Origin: Agarilytica rhodophyticola
GTDB lineage: Bacteria > Pseudomonadota > Gammaproteobacteria > Pseudomonadales > Cellvibrionaceae
Length of the DNA stretch: 64,000 nucleotides
Direction: 5' to 3'
NCBI RefSeq assembly: GCF_002157225.2
Contig: NZ_CP020038.1
Location: forward strand, 372,001-436,000
Part shown: positions 63,501-64,000 of the stretch, one piece after another
Layout of the letters: the number at the start of each line of letters is the position of its first letter
How positions within the stretch are numbered: position 1 is the first letter of the stretch
Translations under genes and position numbers: made by a program
The notes under the pieces: model-generated
Seen by the model: the letters and a program-made list of their open reading frames with translations, nothing else
What the model was told of the DNA's origin: nothing
Database searches by the model: none

Positions 63501-64000
63501 TCCGCAAGAAGTTGTTAAGGTGTCGGCAGAACTTCTGGAAGAATTGGTAAACCTCGCAGGTGAAACATCGATTAACCGAAGTCGCCTTGAGCAGTATGTC
63601 AATGACTTTGGCTTTGCCCTAGAGGAAGTTGATTCAACGCTTAGCCGTTTGCAAGATCAGCTTCGTCGTCTCGATATTGAAACAGAAGCACAGATTCTCT
63701 TCCGTCAGGAACAGATGGAGGCACACGACGAATTTGACCCGCTGGAAATGGACCGTTATTCCCATTTACAGCAGCTGTCTCGTTCGTTGATAGAATCAGC
63801 TTCGGATTTGACGGACTTGAAAACCGATCTCGGTGATAAGCTGAGAGTAACGGAAACTTTACTATTACAGCAGTCACGTATTAATACTACCTTGCAAGAA
63901 GGGTTGATGCGCTCGCGCATGGTGCCATTCTCCCGTATGGTGCCGCGTCTGCGTAGAATCGTAAGGCAGGTTTCTGCCGAACTAGGCAAAAACGTCAGCT
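57577..64000 (+). CDS. chpA: Chemosensory histidine kinase ChpA/PilL, 3' end outside the window
   Basis: The frame begins at ATG 57577 and is open to the window end (2141 codons). The N-terminal Hpt-like domain has VHGSLQMVEFHG (H52). Further phosphotransfer domains show FHTLKGSGRMV (H735), LHTLKGSAKM (H931) and LHTLKGGARLSG (H1809). Between the second and third classical Hpt domains, roughly residues 1160-1760, lies an extremely acidic low-complexity linker with tandem repeats. From about 1981 the CheA dimerisation region starts (VKVSAELLEELVNLAGE and LMRSRMVPFSRMVPRLRRIVRQVS); the ATPase, CheW and receiver domains should follow beyond the window. It is the central kinase that phosphorylates PilG and PilH. 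Confidence 0.95.
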   Translation, partial: MGDKRNFAALDWVAGEIFDTLKEARQALEAYVEDPKDSTRIRFCLTHIHQVHGSLQMVEFHGAALLAEEMEQAAQAIMENEVSNIPEAQEVLMRGLLQLPIFIEYVKTKKDDNPAQVMPLLNDLRAVRKQSYLSETNLFSPDLSSIGKVTGEKHAVLSDRQKLLQVLKKLREMYQFAAASVLRGIKVEENLTYLDKVFSRLELISQGTASFPIWEVSAALVDALKRDDVEFTVAVRGLLRYIARELRIIGEKAPAAFDIPPRESLLKNLLFYVARSEDGSDKVALVKQKYKLNGALMGANQDDSGAGSSDMLQAPDAEAIRSVVVALQDELTNVKRVLDISLSGTGSSADLKEVLPIVKRVSDTLAVLGIGDLRKQMIEQSERLEKISDANIIDEAELMQTASNIIDIEHRLRAIAKSAGRHDDLSQVDEREVEIDSAKAAVIKECASGLQRSKDAIIDYISYNWDKKHLENVGTILTEIRGGLNMIPLRRPAAIIASCSDFIQERLLGSENPPSFETQQSLADVFVSVEAYLERLMEDMYEDSDDMLDIAEEGVASLGYEIQMPVAVVDTDVSHEALPDVQEETMDEVEQAPVELTSQETLQTQVAETEQAEPIVQHRDDAVAQESAPVNEPEVIEQEQLDHAELPASAEQETPQQDIVEPEVAIEDQAAAEPAQAEVAGEAEEEFESDIDEEIIEIFVEEVGEVLETLGEYFPQWRQKPTDQDSLVVVRRAFHTLKGSGRMVEAFDIGELAWSIENMLNRIIDHTIKAQAHVFNIIDAVIAIVPTLLNAFENRKVNPYKELTNQYEAWANSLAEGNLPEELAHPLPAFDTAKTSAADAAPAPQESEVSAEPEMVAAPEASEELQAADNEEPVSEAAADDEDSDFDGVLQEIFSQESISHLVTIEDFIRRMEQDAPLYSIPSDALQRALHTLKGSAKMAQIWPIAEITEPLEHFTKELITFQVRVDEDILQLIRDAVDYIRQGLGLIESGQPVLIPKVEQFVARTNELRELALGFLESGRAPTHTSQKKVDPRMLSLLMAEEMALLLEADQLLDRWQADGSCEGRCDESLKSMVKELSILEQGAQQANLLDMALLSRALNDSYKLALGNKIATGEEFFSLMHSGHESLLAMVDAVAAGQNVVAPPRSLTDAIDALIASAEDFAIVDEADAAAVEDEQINVDEEASTVVVEQDEEEVPSVEVIGLVEEDADSIEETSFAEEEIDSVEDISLVEEGADAAEDISFVEEEAEVSEATYLVEQPDADSADDIEIAPETLADEAIAEEPVIPALDNVAEVELIDLEAANSEPEDVAANYDTPASEDTELPQLLIDEEDGSEESLENFFSEDTLFEEPDSEQEPLAEDDTSIVVELTSEQDSPLIEETEISYELETESEDTLSEDVELIDIDPESQDFATVDVESISPEIAEASPIAEQSDISSPTPEAEPSASEPETSVSEPEPSASQQEEPSALEAEAYVPEQETSAPESESSTLLEQESSTLEQEDQGNALEDSAPMSLGMELDGADDDISITGAVAAGLGASALSSLEPSIDSVDSDTPNIELMNESFDIGNEMAGMDLADISDDTSEPETQILEEINSDSDIEEVELSSEVESQSELDELDQQADAPDLDAVATLEQPSIVDDLETEDLELSFEGFEEPADTVTNVDSLELEDDILHEGMSAVDDSILTLEEEQAISEQDSLEDSVIVEDENATVEEAEAHPPIQEQAHEPSAETPAVEVAAELEGNVGVIPGLLDDIDSKSEDFDQDILEIFLEEAEELSEGLDEAIHAWQSNWSDSESLEEIKRILHTLKGGARLSGLTKFGDLTHDYESMLIDMGEDLSGVDQNFFNKIHGFQDKILSATRAVKTFIESDYDSAIGVAEEASTAPAPVTEADSNIEELPTLTEAVDLDHAEAGKPDPASDEPDTNNVVKFEPKTKPIPTTEPESHEFTMPTIGGGSGGGQQAAASVAIKKAGPQEVVKVSAELLEELVNLAGETSINRSRLEQYVNDFGFALEEVDSTLSRLQDQLRRLDIETEAQILFRQEQMEAHDEFDPLEMDRYSHLQQLSRSLIESASDLTDLKTDLGDKLRVTETLLLQQSRINTTLQEGLMRSRMVPFSRMVPRLRRIVRQVSAELGKNVS
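61189..61383 (+). repeat. 39-base tandem repeat, five units, in the chpA linker
   Basis: Five consecutive 13-residue units begin at residue 1205: LVEEDADSIEETS, FAEEEIDSVEDIS, LVEEGADAAEDIS, FVEEEAEVSEATY and LVEQPDADSADDI. The hydrophobic-V-E-E start is kept and the last unit is degenerate. Bases repeat with the same 39-base period. Confidence 0.8.
61909..62085 (+). repeat. 21-base tandem repeat tract in the chpA linker
   Basis: From residue 1445 a seven-residue unit recurs about eight times with single insertions: EPSASEP, ETSVSEP, EPSASQQ, EPSALEA, EAYVPEQ, ETSAPES, ESSTLLEQ, ESSTLEQ. The codons are similar between units, so this is a DNA-level repeat. Confidence 0.75.

Overview
The window looks like chromosome of a gammaproteobacterium of the Cellvibrionaceae/Pseudomonas-related kind (inference). 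It is moderately AT-rich by eye. Three blocks have the gene order known from Pseudomonas: trxA-rho-ubiD with ppk1; hemW-rdgB-DUF4426-metW-metX-yggT-proC-yggS-pilT-pilU; and ruvX-algH-tonB-gshB-pilG-H-I-J-K-chpA. A large TonB-dependent receptor operon beside xylose catabolism genes suits a marine or plant-polysaccharide degrader. No rRNA, tRNA, CRISPR array or insertion sequence was recognised.

Layout. 1-950: 3' part of a GT28/MurG-like glycosyltransferase. 978-7526 (minus): a TonB-dependent receptor, SapC-like protein, 2OG-Fe(II)-oxygenase-like protein and flavin-dependent tryptophan-halogenase-like protein, typical of carbohydrate-uptake loci. 7855-13474 (plus): sugar/H+ symporter, LacI-family regulator, xylulokinase and xylose isomerase; a perfect LacI-type operator overlaps a promoter in front of xylB. 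13588-15107: hemerythrin and a small lysine-rich exported protein. 15205-20924 (minus): ubiD, rho, trxA, ppk1. 21375-23481 (plus): a TVP38/DedA-like membrane protein overlapping a flavin disulfide-reductase-like enzyme. 23551-27126 (minus): hybrid histidine kinase and hemW. 27247-28596 (plus): TraF-like outer-membrane protein. 28691-32947 (minus): rdgB, DUF4426, metW, metX, yggT, proC.

32948-44486 is an approximately 11.5 kb accessory island between proC and yggS, genes that adjoin each other in Pseudomonas. It encodes a type VI secretion cargo module, all on the minus strand: VgrG, a DUF4123 adaptor, a 1758-residue RHS polymorphic toxin with a 121-residue C-terminal toxin tip, a probable immunity protein, a decayed RHS-core mosaic, a SUKH-type immunity protein, an unknown small protein and a PAAR protein with a long extension. 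No T6SS structural genes are in the window.

44487-64000 returns to core genes: yggS, the twitching ATPases pilT and pilU, an orphan proline/threonine/histidine-rich repeat protein, an unusual intergenic array of GGA-containing hairpins, ruvX, algH, a TonB-like protein, gshB, and the Chp chemosensory system for type IV pili (pilG, pilH, pilI, pilJ, pilK and the first 2141 codons of chpA). PilJ has an acidic tail, and ChpA has a roughly 600-residue acidic linker containing two tandem-repeat tracts.

The most unusual items are the RHS island with its scrambled remnant, the receptor ORF with an internal signal peptide and its own ribosome-binding site, the hairpin array at 49.3-49.5 kb, the repeat protein beside pilU, and the repeat-built linker of ChpA.
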